From NCBI GenBank assembly GCA_035765415.1, contig DASTXR010000008.1, positions 1 to 64,000 of the forward strand: a DNA stretch of 64,000 nucleotides, read 5' to 3'. Within the stretch, counting starts at the first letter, position 1; each line of letters begins with the position of its first letter. Both the position numbers and the translations under genes were made by a program. Of this stretch, positions 53,817 to 62,385 are shown in pieces. The stretch comes from CADEED01 sp035765415. GTDB taxonomy: Bacteria > Pseudomonadota > Gammaproteobacteria > Steroidobacterales > Steroidobacteraceae. Under the pieces are notes generated by a model. The model was not told the DNA's origin and did no database searches. It saw nothing but the letters and a program-made list of their open reading frames with translations.

Positions 53817-54277
53817 ATTTCGATGAGCGGCCCGAGCTCGTACACGTTCGTGTAGCCGTACGCGAACAGCACGTTCATCGTGTACACGTTGAGCGACGCG
53901 CTGAGATTCTTGGCGGGAAATGCTGCCGGCTCGTTGAGGAAGTTGTTGTTGCAGTAGATGAGGATGCGCGTGGACTTCGAAGGGATGATCTTCGCGAGCT
54001 CCTTTTCCGTGATGTCCGGCAGGCTCAGGTTCTTCGCGCCCTTCACATGCAACTGCTTGAACATCCGGGCGCTGCGCGCATCGAGAACCACCGTCGACGG
54101 GTCCGCCGCCATGCGCACGAACTCGATCTCGGTGACCCGATGGCTGTCGCGAACCAGGCCGACCTGCTCGACGCCGCTCTTGAAGGCCTCATAGTCGATG
54201 AGGGGGTTCGGAATCTCGTCGGCCGAAGCGAGGCCCGCGAACAAGATCAACAAGGGGGTGAAACACTGTTTGACCAC
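53768..54277 (-). CDS. Periplasmic rhodanese-like protein
   Basis: A 169-aa protein from GTG 54277, with AGGAGG five to six bases upstream. A Sec signal (VKQCFTPLLILFAGLASA) is followed by one rhodanese domain (VVLDARSARMFKQLHVKGA) with the active-site cysteine in LIYCNNNF. The loop after the cysteine is not the thiosulfate-transferase consensus, so the substrate is unclear. It overlaps the convergent DUF2938 gene by 49 bases. Confidence 0.83.
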   Translation of the reverse strand: MVKQCFTPLLILFAGLASADEIPNPLIDYEAFKSGVEQVGLVRDSHRVTEIEFVRMAADPSTVVLDARSARMFKQLHVKGAKNLSLPDITEKELAKIIPSKSTRILIYCNNNFLNEPAAFPAKNLSASLNVYTMNVLFAYGYTNVYELGPLIEIQKTIIPFAGRKLAAR

Positions 54278-54410
54278 GACAACCTCCTGCCTGCAACTCA
54301 GGTATGACGCGGGCCCGCGGAATAAGTGCCGCTGCGATTTACCTTATGCGGGTTGTTTGAAAGAAGTTGGGAGGTTGCGGCAGTACATAAGGGATTAGGG
54401 AGGATCCGAA

Positions 54411-56420
54411 ATGAAAAAAACCATTCTGGTGGTCCTATTCCTGTTAGCCGCGGCTTGCGATCGGCCACCCGGGAAGCCTGCTGCCCAATCCACGGGCATC
54501 ACCGAACGCACTTTTCAGCGACGCGCGGTGGATGGAGATCAGGTCTTTACCGTGCGCGTGAGCGCGACCTCACAGGTCTCGCCGCAGATGCTGGACGTCC
54601 TGGAGCGAGACCTGAAGATCCGTCCCATCGGCCAGGAGACCAAATCCGAGCTTGCGTTCTGGACCGATGCGCCCATGGCAATCAATCCGGAGCGCGCGGA
54701 AGTGCAGGTGGAATTGATGGCCGCGGATTCGCGCGTCGATGCGCGGCGCTGGCTCTGGACCTGGCCCGATCTGTTCCAGATGTCGCGACCCGGCGTGCTG
54801 GAAGAACGCCCGGGCAGCGGCGGGCAAACCATGTCTCCAGAGAACAAGAAGCCAGCGGATGACGATGTTGGCGTCGTCGTGCAAGCGCTGCATGGTGGGC
54901 CGCACGCCGTCCGGGGCCGCCTGCTGTGCAGTGGTGCTCCGGCACAGTTCCTCAGGGTGGTCGCCGGCGGCATCGGCGGTTTCAGCGCTGCCAACGGCAC
55001 ATTCGAACTCACCGGTGAATTTCCCGGCGTGCCCGGCACGGTATTCGTCGCGTACGACGCCCAGATACCGCTCGGATCCGGCGCCACGCCGACGGCGCCG
55101 CTGCAGATCATGGACGACTTCCACTTCGCGCGAAACGACCGAATTGACAGCACGCCGACCACGACCGGAGAAGTTTCCGCCTTCGGCGACCTGAATTTGC
55201 CAGGCACTGATTGCCTGTTGTGGCAGCGAGGCATCCGCGCGTTGCGCCACCTCTTTTCGGTGAACAATGCACCACCGCCTGCTGGCGGCCTGACCATCAA
55301 GCGCTGGTCCGCTGTCTTCATGTCGGCCGGCGCGGCGCCTCACACGTTCTACGACTACATCGTGGCGCCGACGGACCTGGCCTCCAACGACACGTCGGGC
55401 GACACCCTGTTCCACGAGTTTGGACACAGCATCCGTCACGTGGCCGACGGCGCGCACACTCACTGGGACTATGACAATTTCCGCTTCATCTACGCCCGCG
55501 GGCACGATGGCTCGCAGACCAACAACAAGGGCTTCGCGTTCAACGAAGGTTGGGCCAACTACTGGTCCGCCGCCGTGCGCGGCACTGCCGTGTCGGTGCA
55601 CACCGCCGCTCCCACGGACGCATCGTTCATCGACTTCAATGAAGACCGCGTAGGCCAGCGGTTGCGAACCCTTTCCGGAGCGGTCTCTCACGGCTTCATG
55701 GTGGACGTGCTGCGGAACAATCCCGGCGTGATCCACACGCTGCAGCAGTTCGAGGAACGTTACTGCGCGGCGGCCAGCAGTACGAATCCGTTCTGTTCCG
55801 GCGGCAGACCCACCCGCACCGTGCCGGCCTGTCCAACCGGATACAACGATGACGGCCTGACCTGCCGGCTCATCAACATCGTCGGCAAACCTACGTTCGA
55901 CCGCGGCGTGGGCACCATTCCGGATTCATGCGGCCCGGACAGGCGGTACGAAGCGGGCCTGTGTTACACGCCCTGCCCCGCGGGCTTCAGTGGCGTCGGC
56001 CCGGTCTGCTGGCAGATCTGCCCTTCCGGCTACCACGACGACGGCGCCACCTGCCGGCGCGATGCCTGGATCTTCGGCTCTAACAACAACGCGTGTCCGT
56101 GGTACGACAAGTGCGGTGTGACGTTCGCGCGAGGCTGCTCGGTGTGCCCCTCGGGTTTCCACAACGATGGCTGCACGTGCCGGCGCGACGTGAGCATCAT
56201 CGGCAAGACCACGCGCGATCGCGGCGTTGGCACCATTCCGTCCGGATGCCGGCCCGGCCGGCAATACGAAGCCGGCCTTTGCTACACCGCCTGCCCCGCG
56301 GGCACGAACGGTATCGGCCCGGTCTGCTGGGGAAGGTGCCCGGCAGGCTTCGCCGATCACGGCGCTACCTGCTATCGCGATCCAAACATCTTCTCGGACG
56401 ATCCGGTGATCCCGCCGTAG
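54411..56420 (+). CDS. Lipoprotein zinc metallopeptidase with Cys-rich C-terminal repeats
   Basis: A 669-aa lipoprotein: lipobox LAAAC (Cys16, Asp at +2). The peptidase core has HEFGH (335-339), followed by FNEGWANYW with Glu379, a gluzincin-like zinc site. Residues about 470-660 carry four cysteine-rich repeats of the form CPxGxxDDGxTCRR alternating with YEAGLCYTPCPAGF and RGVGTIP. I do not recognise the family; the repeat type resembles eukaryotic extracellular proteins. An AGGGAGGA site lies before the ATG. Confidence 0.75.
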   Translation: MKKTILVVLFLLAAACDRPPGKPAAQSTGITERTFQRRAVDGDQVFTVRVSATSQVSPQMLDVLERDLKIRPIGQETKSELAFWTDAPMAINPERAEVQVELMAADSRVDARRWLWTWPDLFQMSRPGVLEERPGSGGQTMSPENKKPADDDVGVVVQALHGGPHAVRGRLLCSGAPAQFLRVVAGGIGGFSAANGTFELTGEFPGVPGTVFVAYDAQIPLGSGATPTAPLQIMDDFHFARNDRIDSTPTTTGEVSAFGDLNLPGTDCLLWQRGIRALRHLFSVNNAPPPAGGLTIKRWSAVFMSAGAAPHTFYDYIVAPTDLASNDTSGDTLFHEFGHSIRHVADGAHTHWDYDNFRFIYARGHDGSQTNNKGFAFNEGWANYWSAAVRGTAVSVHTAAPTDASFIDFNEDRVGQRLRTLSGAVSHGFMVDVLRNNPGVIHTLQQFEERYCAAASSTNPFCSGGRPTRTVPACPTGYNDDGLTCRLINIVGKPTFDRGVGTIPDSCGPDRRYEAGLCYTPCPAGFSGVGPVCWQICPSGYHDDGATCRRDAWIFGSNNNACPWYDKCGVTFARGCSVCPSGFHNDGCTCRRDVSIIGKTTRDRGVGTIPSGCRPGRQYEAGLCYTACPAGTNGIGPVCWGRCPAGFADHGATCYRDPNIFSDDPVIPP

Positions 56421-56426
56421 CCAACC

Positions 56427-59400
56427 TCAGAAGTGCTTGCGAATGCCCACGGTAAAAAACAGCTCATCCGCGTCGTAGCTGACCACTTCGGCCTGCCCCA
56501 CCCAGCTCTGGCCGAGCCGCATGCCCGCGCCGCCACCGAAGTACACGCCGAGGTCGTTGAGCTTCTCGTACACGATCTGGCTCGAGGTGGCGTTGTTCTG
56601 GATGTGCGAGGCGCCGAACTTCAGCAGCGGGAACCACTGCTCATCGATGCCGCCATCGAACGGCAGCCACTGGAAGCCCACACCAAACACCTTGTAGCCG
56701 ATGTCCCCCAGGTGGCCGACGCCGGGGTTGTCGGACGAGATTCCCGCGTCTCCGCCGTCGGCGAAGAAGCCCTCGATGCTCCAGTTCCGGTTCCACGCAT
56801 ACCCGGCCGTGACGCGGTAACCGAAGCTCTGGCTGTCGTCGACCTTGTAACCGCCATCGTCATTCTGCGGCTCGAGGCGCGACATGCCGGTGTCGAGACC
56901 GACATACCAGCCTTTGCCGGGCACATCGGCGGCGCCGGCCTGCCCCGCCACGAGACTGGCCAGCGCGACGACCGGCGCCGCGCGGCGCGCCGTGCGGCGC
57001 AGCGCGATGCAGCCGATCACCGCCAGCATGCCTAACAAGCTCAGCGGATCGAGCGCACCCGCGCCACGTACCGCGGTCTGAAGCGTGCCCTGCTTGTCGA
57101 TCGAATCGGGAACGCCGTCGCCATCGAAATCGCCACGGCCTTCGCGGCTGTCCAGGATGGCGTCGTTGTCGCTGTCGAGATCGAGTGAATCGTTCATGCC
57201 ATCTCCATCGGTGTCGGGACGCGCCAGTGCGCGGCCACCCGTAGTGCTGTCGACCGTGTCGACGAGACCGTCGTGATCGGAATCGCTGCCGTCCTGCCGG
57301 CCGTTTCCATTCGCATCGACGCCGCCGCTCTCGACGACGTCGCTCAGGCTGTCGCCATCGCTGTCGAGGTCGCGGTGGTTGTCGATGCCATCGGTGTCGT
57401 TGTCGGGCAGCGGCAGCGCGCGGCCGCCCAGGCTGCTCTCGAATGAATCCGACAAGCCATTGCCGTTGACGTCGACGAAGTTGTCCGCGACGCCGTCGCC
57501 GTTCACATCGACGCCGCCGGCTTCGATGATGTCGGCAATGCCGTCGCCGTCGCTGTCGAGGTCGCCGAGGTTCGGCAGGCCATCGCCATCGGTGTCGTCC
57601 GAACCATCCGCGGCATTCGGAATGCCGTCGTTGTCCAGGTCGAGATCCCGTGCGTCGGCCACGCCGTCGCCATCGCGATCGACGAAGGTTCCGAACACCT
57701 GTGGCGCGGCATCGACCGCGTTGCGGATGCCGTCTTCGTCGTTGTCGGCGCCTGCGACGAAGCTACCGGAGGCCGGCACGCGGAAGTCCGGCACGCTGCC
57801 ATTCGTTACGCGCGGCATGTCCGTGCGCGTCTGGCCGGCATCCATGAGCGAGTCGCCATCGTTGTCGATGAGGCCCGCTTCGATCACGTCGGAGATTCCG
57901 TCGTTGTCGGAATCCAGGTCGCGCGTGTCCGGGATGCCGTCGCCATCGGTGTCGGTGAGCGCCGCCGGCGTGCCCTCGAACGAATCGAGAATGCCGTCGG
58001 CGTCGGAGTCCACGTCCGCATGGTCCGGCGCACCGTCACCGTCCGTATCGAGCTCGGAGTCGCCGTCGCTGCCGCTTACGCTGCCTTCGAGGCTGTCAGG
58101 CAGCGTGTCGTTGTCGCTGTCGGTGTCCAGGTAGTCAGGCGTTCCGTCACTGTCGCTGTCGCGCGGATTGCCTGCATCGGCGCCCGCTTCGAGCGCATCC
58201 GGAACGCCGTCGCCATCGCTGTCGCTGTCCAGGTAGTCGGCCATGCCGTCGCCATCGGTGTCGACGGGATGCAGCGGATCGCTGCCCACTTCGTCGGCAT
58301 CGGCGATACCGTCGTCGTCGCTGTCGATATCGGTCGCGCTGTCTCCGGGTTCGACGCCGTCGGGGATGCCGTCGCCGTCGGAGTCCGGATTGTCGCGGCC
58401 GGTGCCGAGCGTGTCTTCGTCCGAATTGTTGAGCCCATCGCCGTCGCTGTCCGTCATGAGGCAGACGATGGAGTTGGCGTTGGGAATGCAACCGTTCGTA
58501 TTGGCGGCGTCGAGCTGGTCGGACACGCCGTCCAGGTCCGTGTCGACGTTCGAAGGTTCGAGCGCATTGATCGCGCCATCGCCATCGGAGTCGAGCGGCG
58601 AATTCACGTCGCTTCCGACTTCGGCGCCGTCGTGCGTGCCGTCACCATCGGTGTCTGGATTACTGCTGTTCGTACCCAGCGCGGCTTCCTGCGCATTGGT
58701 GAGTCCGTCGCCGTCGGTGTCGCCCGTCGGGCATGCCGCGGCATTGGCGTTCGGAACGCAAGGATTGCCGTTGGCGGGATCGAGCTGATTCATCACGCCG
58801 TCGCCGTCGGTGTCGACGTTCGAAGGCTCCAACGCGTTGATGACGCCATCGCCGTCGGTGTTCACCGGCGTATTCACGTTCGGGCCGACTTCGGCGCCGT
58901 CGCTGGTGCCGTCGTCGTCCGTATCGGCATCGTTCATGTCCGTGCCCAGCGCGGCTTCCTGGCTGTCTAACAAACCGTCGCCGTCACTGTCGTTGTTGAA
59001 ATTGCTGGCGCCGGTTGCCGGGGAATGCGTGAACTGCGCGAAGGCGATGTCCTGCTGCACGGGGAAATCGCCCTGCGATGGATCGAGCCAGAAGAGCTGC
59101 GCCTGGATGGTGTACGTGCCCGCGGCGCTCGACAGCGGATAAGTCGGGTTGGCCGTGCGGATGACGTTCGCCCCCGCGGCGACGTTGAAGTCTTCTTCGA
59201 GCACCGTGACCGCGTTGCCGTTCGGGGCAATGAGAGAGATCTGCAGGCGATAGTCGCCGCCGGTGATCGAGTGCACCGTGGTGGAAGTATTGATGGTGAC
59301 GGTGTTCGAGAGCACCGAAGTGCCGGTGATGCGCACGCTGCGGGTGTCGCCGTCGGTAGCGCCGCCGCCGTCGGTCAGCAACTGCGCCCAGTCGACGGTC

Positions 59401-59837
59401 GTGACCCATTGCGTGGAGTCGCCGCTGGTGTCGACGTCGATGCGCACGAGATTCTGCCCGGCGACGAGCCAGGCAGGATTCACGCTGAAAGCGGTGACGC
59501 TCCACACATTGTTAGCGCCCGTGAGTTTTCCCAGGAGATGGCCGTTGAGGTAGACCAGGTCGACTTCGCCATCCTCTTCGTCCACGTCGAGCGCGCGCAT
59601 GCTGAGCGCCACGGAGCTCTGCGGCAGCGTCGCGACGTCGATGTTGAATTCGATCGGGTGGATGCCGCTGAGGTTGCCCAGCGAAACGTCCATGTCGTTA
59701 TCGGCGACGTGTGTTCCCGCGTTGTTCTCGTTATCCGCGTTTGTGTAGTAAGTCGCCTGCGCAAACGCCTGTGGCGCGAATGCGCCCAGCAATATTGCTA
59801 ACCACGCGCCCGCGACCCGTTTGAAGGACTGATGCAT
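56427..59837 (-). CDS. Giant thrombospondin type 3 repeat protein fused to a beta-barrel
   Basis: A 1136-aa protein. Parts in order: Sec signal (GAWLAILLGAFAPQAFA); a beta-rich region to about 280; about 630 residues of Asp-rich calcium-binding repeats (DSDGDGLLDSQEAALGT type) with cysteine loops; a sorting-signal-like segment at 927-952 (GALDPLSLLGMLAVIGC, then RRTARR); a second signal-like hydrophobic stretch (APVVALASLVAGQAGAA); and an OmpA/OmpW-like barrel at about 971-1136 ending in Phe. All lie in one frame. It looks like a C-terminally anchored surface protein gene joined to a barrel gene. Confidence 0.85.
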   Translation of the reverse strand: MHQSFKRVAGAWLAILLGAFAPQAFAQATYYTNADNENNAGTHVADNDMDVSLGNLSGIHPIEFNIDVATLPQSSVALSMRALDVDEEDGEVDLVYLNGHLLGKLTGANNVWSVTAFSVNPAWLVAGQNLVRIDVDTSGDSTQWVTTVDWAQLLTDGGGATDGDTRSVRITGTSVLSNTVTINTSTTVHSITGGDYRLQISLIAPNGNAVTVLEEDFNVAAGANVIRTANPTYPLSSAAGTYTIQAQLFWLDPSQGDFPVQQDIAFAQFTHSPATGASNFNNDSDGDGLLDSQEAALGTDMNDADTDDDGTSDGAEVGPNVNTPVNTDGDGVINALEPSNVDTDGDGVMNQLDPANGNPCVPNANAAACPTGDTDGDGLTNAQEAALGTNSSNPDTDGDGTHDGAEVGSDVNSPLDSDGDGAINALEPSNVDTDLDGVSDQLDAANTNGCIPNANSIVCLMTDSDGDGLNNSDEDTLGTGRDNPDSDGDGIPDGVEPGDSATDIDSDDDGIADADEVGSDPLHPVDTDGDGMADYLDSDSDGDGVPDALEAGADAGNPRDSDSDGTPDYLDTDSDNDTLPDSLEGSVSGSDGDSELDTDGDGAPDHADVDSDADGILDSFEGTPAALTDTDGDGIPDTRDLDSDNDGISDVIEAGLIDNDGDSLMDAGQTRTDMPRVTNGSVPDFRVPASGSFVAGADNDEDGIRNAVDAAPQVFGTFVDRDGDGVADARDLDLDNDGIPNAADGSDDTDGDGLPNLGDLDSDGDGIADIIEAGGVDVNGDGVADNFVDVNGNGLSDSFESSLGGRALPLPDNDTDGIDNHRDLDSDGDSLSDVVESGGVDANGNGRQDGSDSDHDGLVDTVDSTTGGRALARPDTDGDGMNDSLDLDSDNDAILDSREGRGDFDGDGVPDSIDKQGTLQTAVRGAGALDPLSLLGMLAVIGCIALRRTARRAAPVVALASLVAGQAGAADVPGKGWYVGLDTGMSRLEPQNDDGGYKVDDSQSFGYRVTAGYAWNRNWSIEGFFADGGDAGISSDNPGVGHLGDIGYKVFGVGFQWLPFDGGIDEQWFPLLKFGASHIQNNATSSQIVYEKLNDLGVYFGGGAGMRLGQSWVGQAEVVSYDADELFFTVGIRKHF

Positions 59838-59849
59838 TTATGACAACTC

Positions 59850-59910
59850 CCGTACGACCAACTGACCGCCAAGCTCTTGGCGGCTTCGCCGCAACCTTTT
59901 GCGGGTACGG
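59850..59910 (-). promoter_or_regulatory. Possible three-way-junction RNA leader
   Basis: Three perfect stems nest here. Outer stem: 59850-59855 with 59905-59910 (CCGTAC/GTACGG). Second: 59866-59873 with 59876-59883 (CCGCCAAG/CTTGGCGG). Third: 59889-59894 with 59899-59904 (CCGCAA/TTGCGG). In the minus-strand transcript the outer 3' arm runs into the GGGAG ribosome site 12 bases or fewer before the ATG at 59837. It matches no riboswitch I know. The rest of the gap to 60034 shows no gene. Confidence 0.5.
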
Positions 59911-60034
59911 TGTTCGTATCGGCGTCCGGGCGGGTCAGCCTTAGGACGGAGAAGGAGAGAAGGTTCAAATAACGGCAGGACAGCAGGCCGCCCGACATAA
60001 TCCGGCGGCCAAACCCACTCTTATCCATGGAGGA

Positions 60035-60685
60035 CTACCAGCGCGGCGCGATCTGCGGTCCCGGCAGCAGTTCATAGGGTGGCTTCCAGCCCGGGAGCTG
60101 TTTGAGTCGCTCCAGCCAGCGCGCCATCGCGGGGAAACTTTTACCGATGTCGTACCCGCTTTCTTCGGCGGGGTAATAGAGATAGCCACACAGCGACATG
60201 TCCGCGATGGTCGGCTGTGTGCCCACGATGTAGTCGCGGCTCGCCAGATGTTTTTCGACGATGGCGAACGCACCGTCCACGCGTCCGGAGAGAAATTTCG
60301 CCACCGCGGGATCCGGCGCCGCCGCTCCGAACGACTTCAGGAACCGCAGCGTCGCGAAGTAGCTGGTGAACTTGTGGTTGTCGAAGAACATCCAGCGCAG
60401 AACTTCCTGGCGTTCATCGTCTGACTGCCCGCCGTATTCACCATGCTGGTTCGAGAGGAACAACATGATCGCCGCGGACTGCGTCAGCTTCCTGCCGCCA
60501 ACCTCGAGCACGGGGATCTCGCCCATCGGATTGACGTCCTGGCGCCAGGCGTCGGAACGCTGAACGCCCGCGGCGAAATCCGCGAACGGCAGGTGAACCG
60601 GAGTCCACGGCTGCCGCAGCGCCTGTAACAGAAGAGCGACTTTGTAGGTGTTGCCGGATTGGGCGAAGGCATGAAGTTTGTACAT
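60035..60685 (-). CDS. Glutathione S-transferase family protein
   Basis: A 216-aa GST: N-terminal thioredoxin-like domain (YKLHAFAQSGNTYKVALLLQ, NPMGEIPVLEVGGRKLTQSAAI, with the cis-Pro and ES/QS glutathione-binding pattern). The helical C-terminal domain has YIVGTQPTIADMSLCGYLYY. Ser/Asn near residue 10-12 would be the catalytic position. The substrate is unknown. It stands 18 bases after the membrane-protein gene. Confidence 0.88.
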   Translation of the reverse strand: MYKLHAFAQSGNTYKVALLLQALRQPWTPVHLPFADFAAGVQRSDAWRQDVNPMGEIPVLEVGGRKLTQSAAIMLFLSNQHGEYGGQSDDERQEVLRWMFFDNHKFTSYFATLRFLKSFGAAAPDPAVAKFLSGRVDGAFAIVEKHLASRDYIVGTQPTIADMSLCGYLYYPAEESGYDIGKSFPAMARWLERLKQLPGWKPPYELLPGPQIAPRW

Positions 60686-60703
60686 CGTGCCGCGAGTGTA
60701 CCG

Positions 60704-61204
60704 TCAGCGCGCCGACACCTTCAACGCACGCGACACGAAGAACGCGGTCGGCAGCCCCACCAGCACGATGTGCCAGAAGGCGTGGATGTGCAATTCCCCG
60801 AGTGGATAGATACCGCGCCCGATGGCCGACAGGGGCAGGATCACGTAGTTCATGGTGAGGAGCACGGCGATGCCGTGAATGCATGCGAGGGCTAACCACT
60901 GCCGCGGCAGCCACTTCACGCGGCTCACGACCGCGTAGAGAATGGCGGCGGCGCCGATGCAGATGAACCAGTGAAGTGCGGCGCCCAGCACGACCATCTC
61001 GAGCCCGCCGTCGCGCGCGCGCTGCCCGAGCAGGCCGCTGGCCACGCCTTTCCACGGGCTCATCCACGACATGCCGGCCATGACGGTCTTGACCGTGGGG
61101 TAGATGAAGTCCGCGAGCCCGGCGAAAAACCCGCCGAGCAGGACGCCGCGCAACGCGGGGCTTGAGTAGTTAGATGGAGTGGTGTTGGCGACGGTTGTGT
61201 TCAT
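60704..61204 (-). CDS. Four-helix membrane protein, DUF1440/YagU-like
   Basis: A 166-aa protein with about four membrane segments (VLLGGFFAGLADFIYPTVKT; LHWFICIGAAAILYAVVS; ALACIHGIAVLLTMNYVIL; AFWHIVLVGLPTAFFVSR). The likeness to YagU/DUF1440 inner-membrane proteins is tentative, and the function is unknown. Its AGAGG ribosome site lies in a perfect hairpin. Confidence 0.7.
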   Translation of the reverse strand: MNTTVANTTPSNYSSPALRGVLLGGFFAGLADFIYPTVKTVMAGMSWMSPWKGVASGLLGQRARDGGLEMVVLGAALHWFICIGAAAILYAVVSRVKWLPRQWLALACIHGIAVLLTMNYVILPLSAIGRGIYPLGELHIHAFWHIVLVGLPTAFFVSRALKVSAR

Positions 61205-61208
61205 GATG

Positions 61209-61231
61209 AGCCTCTTCGTTACGAAGAGGCT
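61209..61231. promoter_or_regulatory. Perfect 23-base palindrome at the ribosome site
   Basis: AGCCTCTTCG (61209-61218), TTA, CGAAGAGGCT (61222-61231). The transcript of the minus-strand gene would hold its AGAGG ribosome site in a 10-bp stem ending 4 bases before the ATG at 61204. It could be an RNA switch or the operator of a dimeric repressor. The rest of the 98-base gap to 61303 shows nothing else. Confidence 0.65.
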
Positions 61232-61302
61232 ACATCGCGCGCGCGGCGCTGCGAAGAGCCGCAGCGCATTCGTCCCGAAGCCGGGCCGAGTTCTTCAGCT
61301 GC

Positions 61303-61770
61303 TCACATTTTTTCGCCGGGCAATTCGCTGGCGCGTTTCACCCACGCGGTGAACTGCGCTTCGTCGAGCTCGCCTTTTTCGTGGATGTCGAGGTAGCGCA
61401 CCTCTTTTTGTTTGGAGTCGCCGGGCGGCATGGGACTCAGCGATGTGCCGCGGAAGAAAGCCACCTTCACGTATCTCGTGAAGCAATGCATGCTGAGGAA
61501 CCAGATCCCCTCCTCGACTCCATACATCGGCGAATTCCATTTCACCGCCTTGCGCACGCCGGGCACGGCGCGCGCAACGAGCGCGTCGACACGGCGCGCG
61601 ACTTCGCGCTTCCAGCCCGGAATCGCCGCGATGTATGCGCGCACCGGCGCGTCGCCATAACCCTTGGCGATCTGCGGATTGTCACCCGAGAGAAGTTTCG
61701 GTTTCGCTGGCTTTCGCGTGCTCTGGGTCTTTTTTGCGGCCTTGGCCTTCTTACGCTTCTTTTCGACCAT
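61303..61770 (-). CDS. DUF1801-family protein with basic N-terminus
   Basis: A 155-aa protein: Lys-rich N-terminal tail (VEKKRKKAKAAKKTQSTRKP) followed by a DUF1801/YdhG-like domain (VRKAVKWNSPMYGVEEGIW, VKVAFFRGTSLSP). This fold is common in stress-related operons, with function unknown. ATG 61770 is chosen because AGGAG lies 8 bases upstream; an in-frame ATG at 61791 would overlap the upstream gene more. Confidence 0.82.
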   Translation of the reverse strand: MVEKKRKKAKAAKKTQSTRKPAKPKLLSGDNPQIAKGYGDAPVRAYIAAIPGWKREVARRVDALVARAVPGVRKAVKWNSPMYGVEEGIWFLSMHCFTRYVKVAFFRGTSLSPMPPGDSKQKEVRYLDIHEKGELDEAQFTAWVKRASELPGEKM

Positions 61771-61975
61771 CGCGCCGGCTCCTGGAGACATACGGAAGTA
61801 CGAACATGTAGAGGCCGGTGAACATTAGCAAGGCCAGCGGGAGCAGTGGCGAGTAGGTGATCCACGCGGGCGGAGCACCCTGCGACATGGCGACGAAGTT
61901 GGCGACGACCGTCACCGTGAAGAAGATGGACATCCAGCGATGGAACTGACGAATCCACTTGCTCGCGGTGCTCAT
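61751..61975 (-). CDS. Small two-helix membrane protein
   Basis: A 74-aa protein with two hydrophobic segments (SIFFTVTVVANFVAM and LLPLALLMFTGLYMFVLPYV) and a basic tail. The HRWMS start resembles PepSY-TM-type mini-proteins seen beside VOC and AraC genes. It is ATGA-coupled to the VOC gene and overlaps the DUF1801 gene by 20 bases. Confidence 0.78.
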   Translation of the reverse strand: MSTASKWIRQFHRWMSIFFTVTVVANFVAMSQGAPPAWITYSPLLPLALLMFTGLYMFVLPYVSRSRRDGRKEA

Positions 61976-62385
61976 GACGCCCTCCGCGCTTCGATCATCT
62001 TCCAGCCGTTGCCCGACGGATCGCGGAAGCTCGCATCCACGCTGCCGTAGCGATCGACGGGCTCCTGCGTGAACTCCACACCGGCCGCGTGCATGCGTTT
62101 GTAAGCCGCGCGGCAGTCATCGACGACGAGCACCAGCGGCGGCATGGCGCCTTTCGCCACGATCTCTCGCAGGGTCTGCGCGGTCGCCGCGTCGACCGTC
62201 GGCGGGCCGGGCTTGTACAACCCGAGCTGGAATGACGGCTGATCGGGGTGCTGCACCGTGAGCCAGCGATAGTCGCCATTCTTCACATCGGTATGCACGC
62301 GGAACCCGAGTTTCTCCACGTAGAACTCCCGGGCTTCGTCCTGATCGCGAACGTACAGCCCGACTACACCTACACCTTGATTCAT
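61972..62385 (-). CDS. VOC-family (glyoxalase-like) protein
   Basis: A 137-aa protein with the double beta-alpha-beta3 pattern: VGLYVRDQDEAREFYVEKLGF, VLVVDDCRAAYKRMHAAGVEF, DPSGNGWKMIEA with the late metal-binding Glu. The exact reaction (lyase, dioxygenase or resistance) is not clear. An excellent AAGGAGGT site precedes the ATG. It overlaps the regulator by ATGA. Confidence 0.88.
   Translation of the reverse strand: MNQGVGVVGLYVRDQDEAREFYVEKLGFRVHTDVKNGDYRWLTVQHPDQPSFQLGLYKPGPPTVDAATAQTLREIVAKGAMPPLVLVVDDCRAAYKRMHAAGVEFTQEPVDRYGSVDASFRDPSGNGWKMIEARRAS

Noticed and set aside
54342..54392. CCTTATG/CATAAGG inverted repeat before the metallopeptidase gene
   Set aside because: Only 7 bp with a 37-base loop and no overlap with the ribosome site, so it could be chance.
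57065..58980. CRISPR-like or DNA-level tandem repeat array
   Set aside because: The repetition follows the codons of Asp-rich thrombospondin type 3 repeats with variable length and wobble changes. There are no constant repeats with unique spacers.
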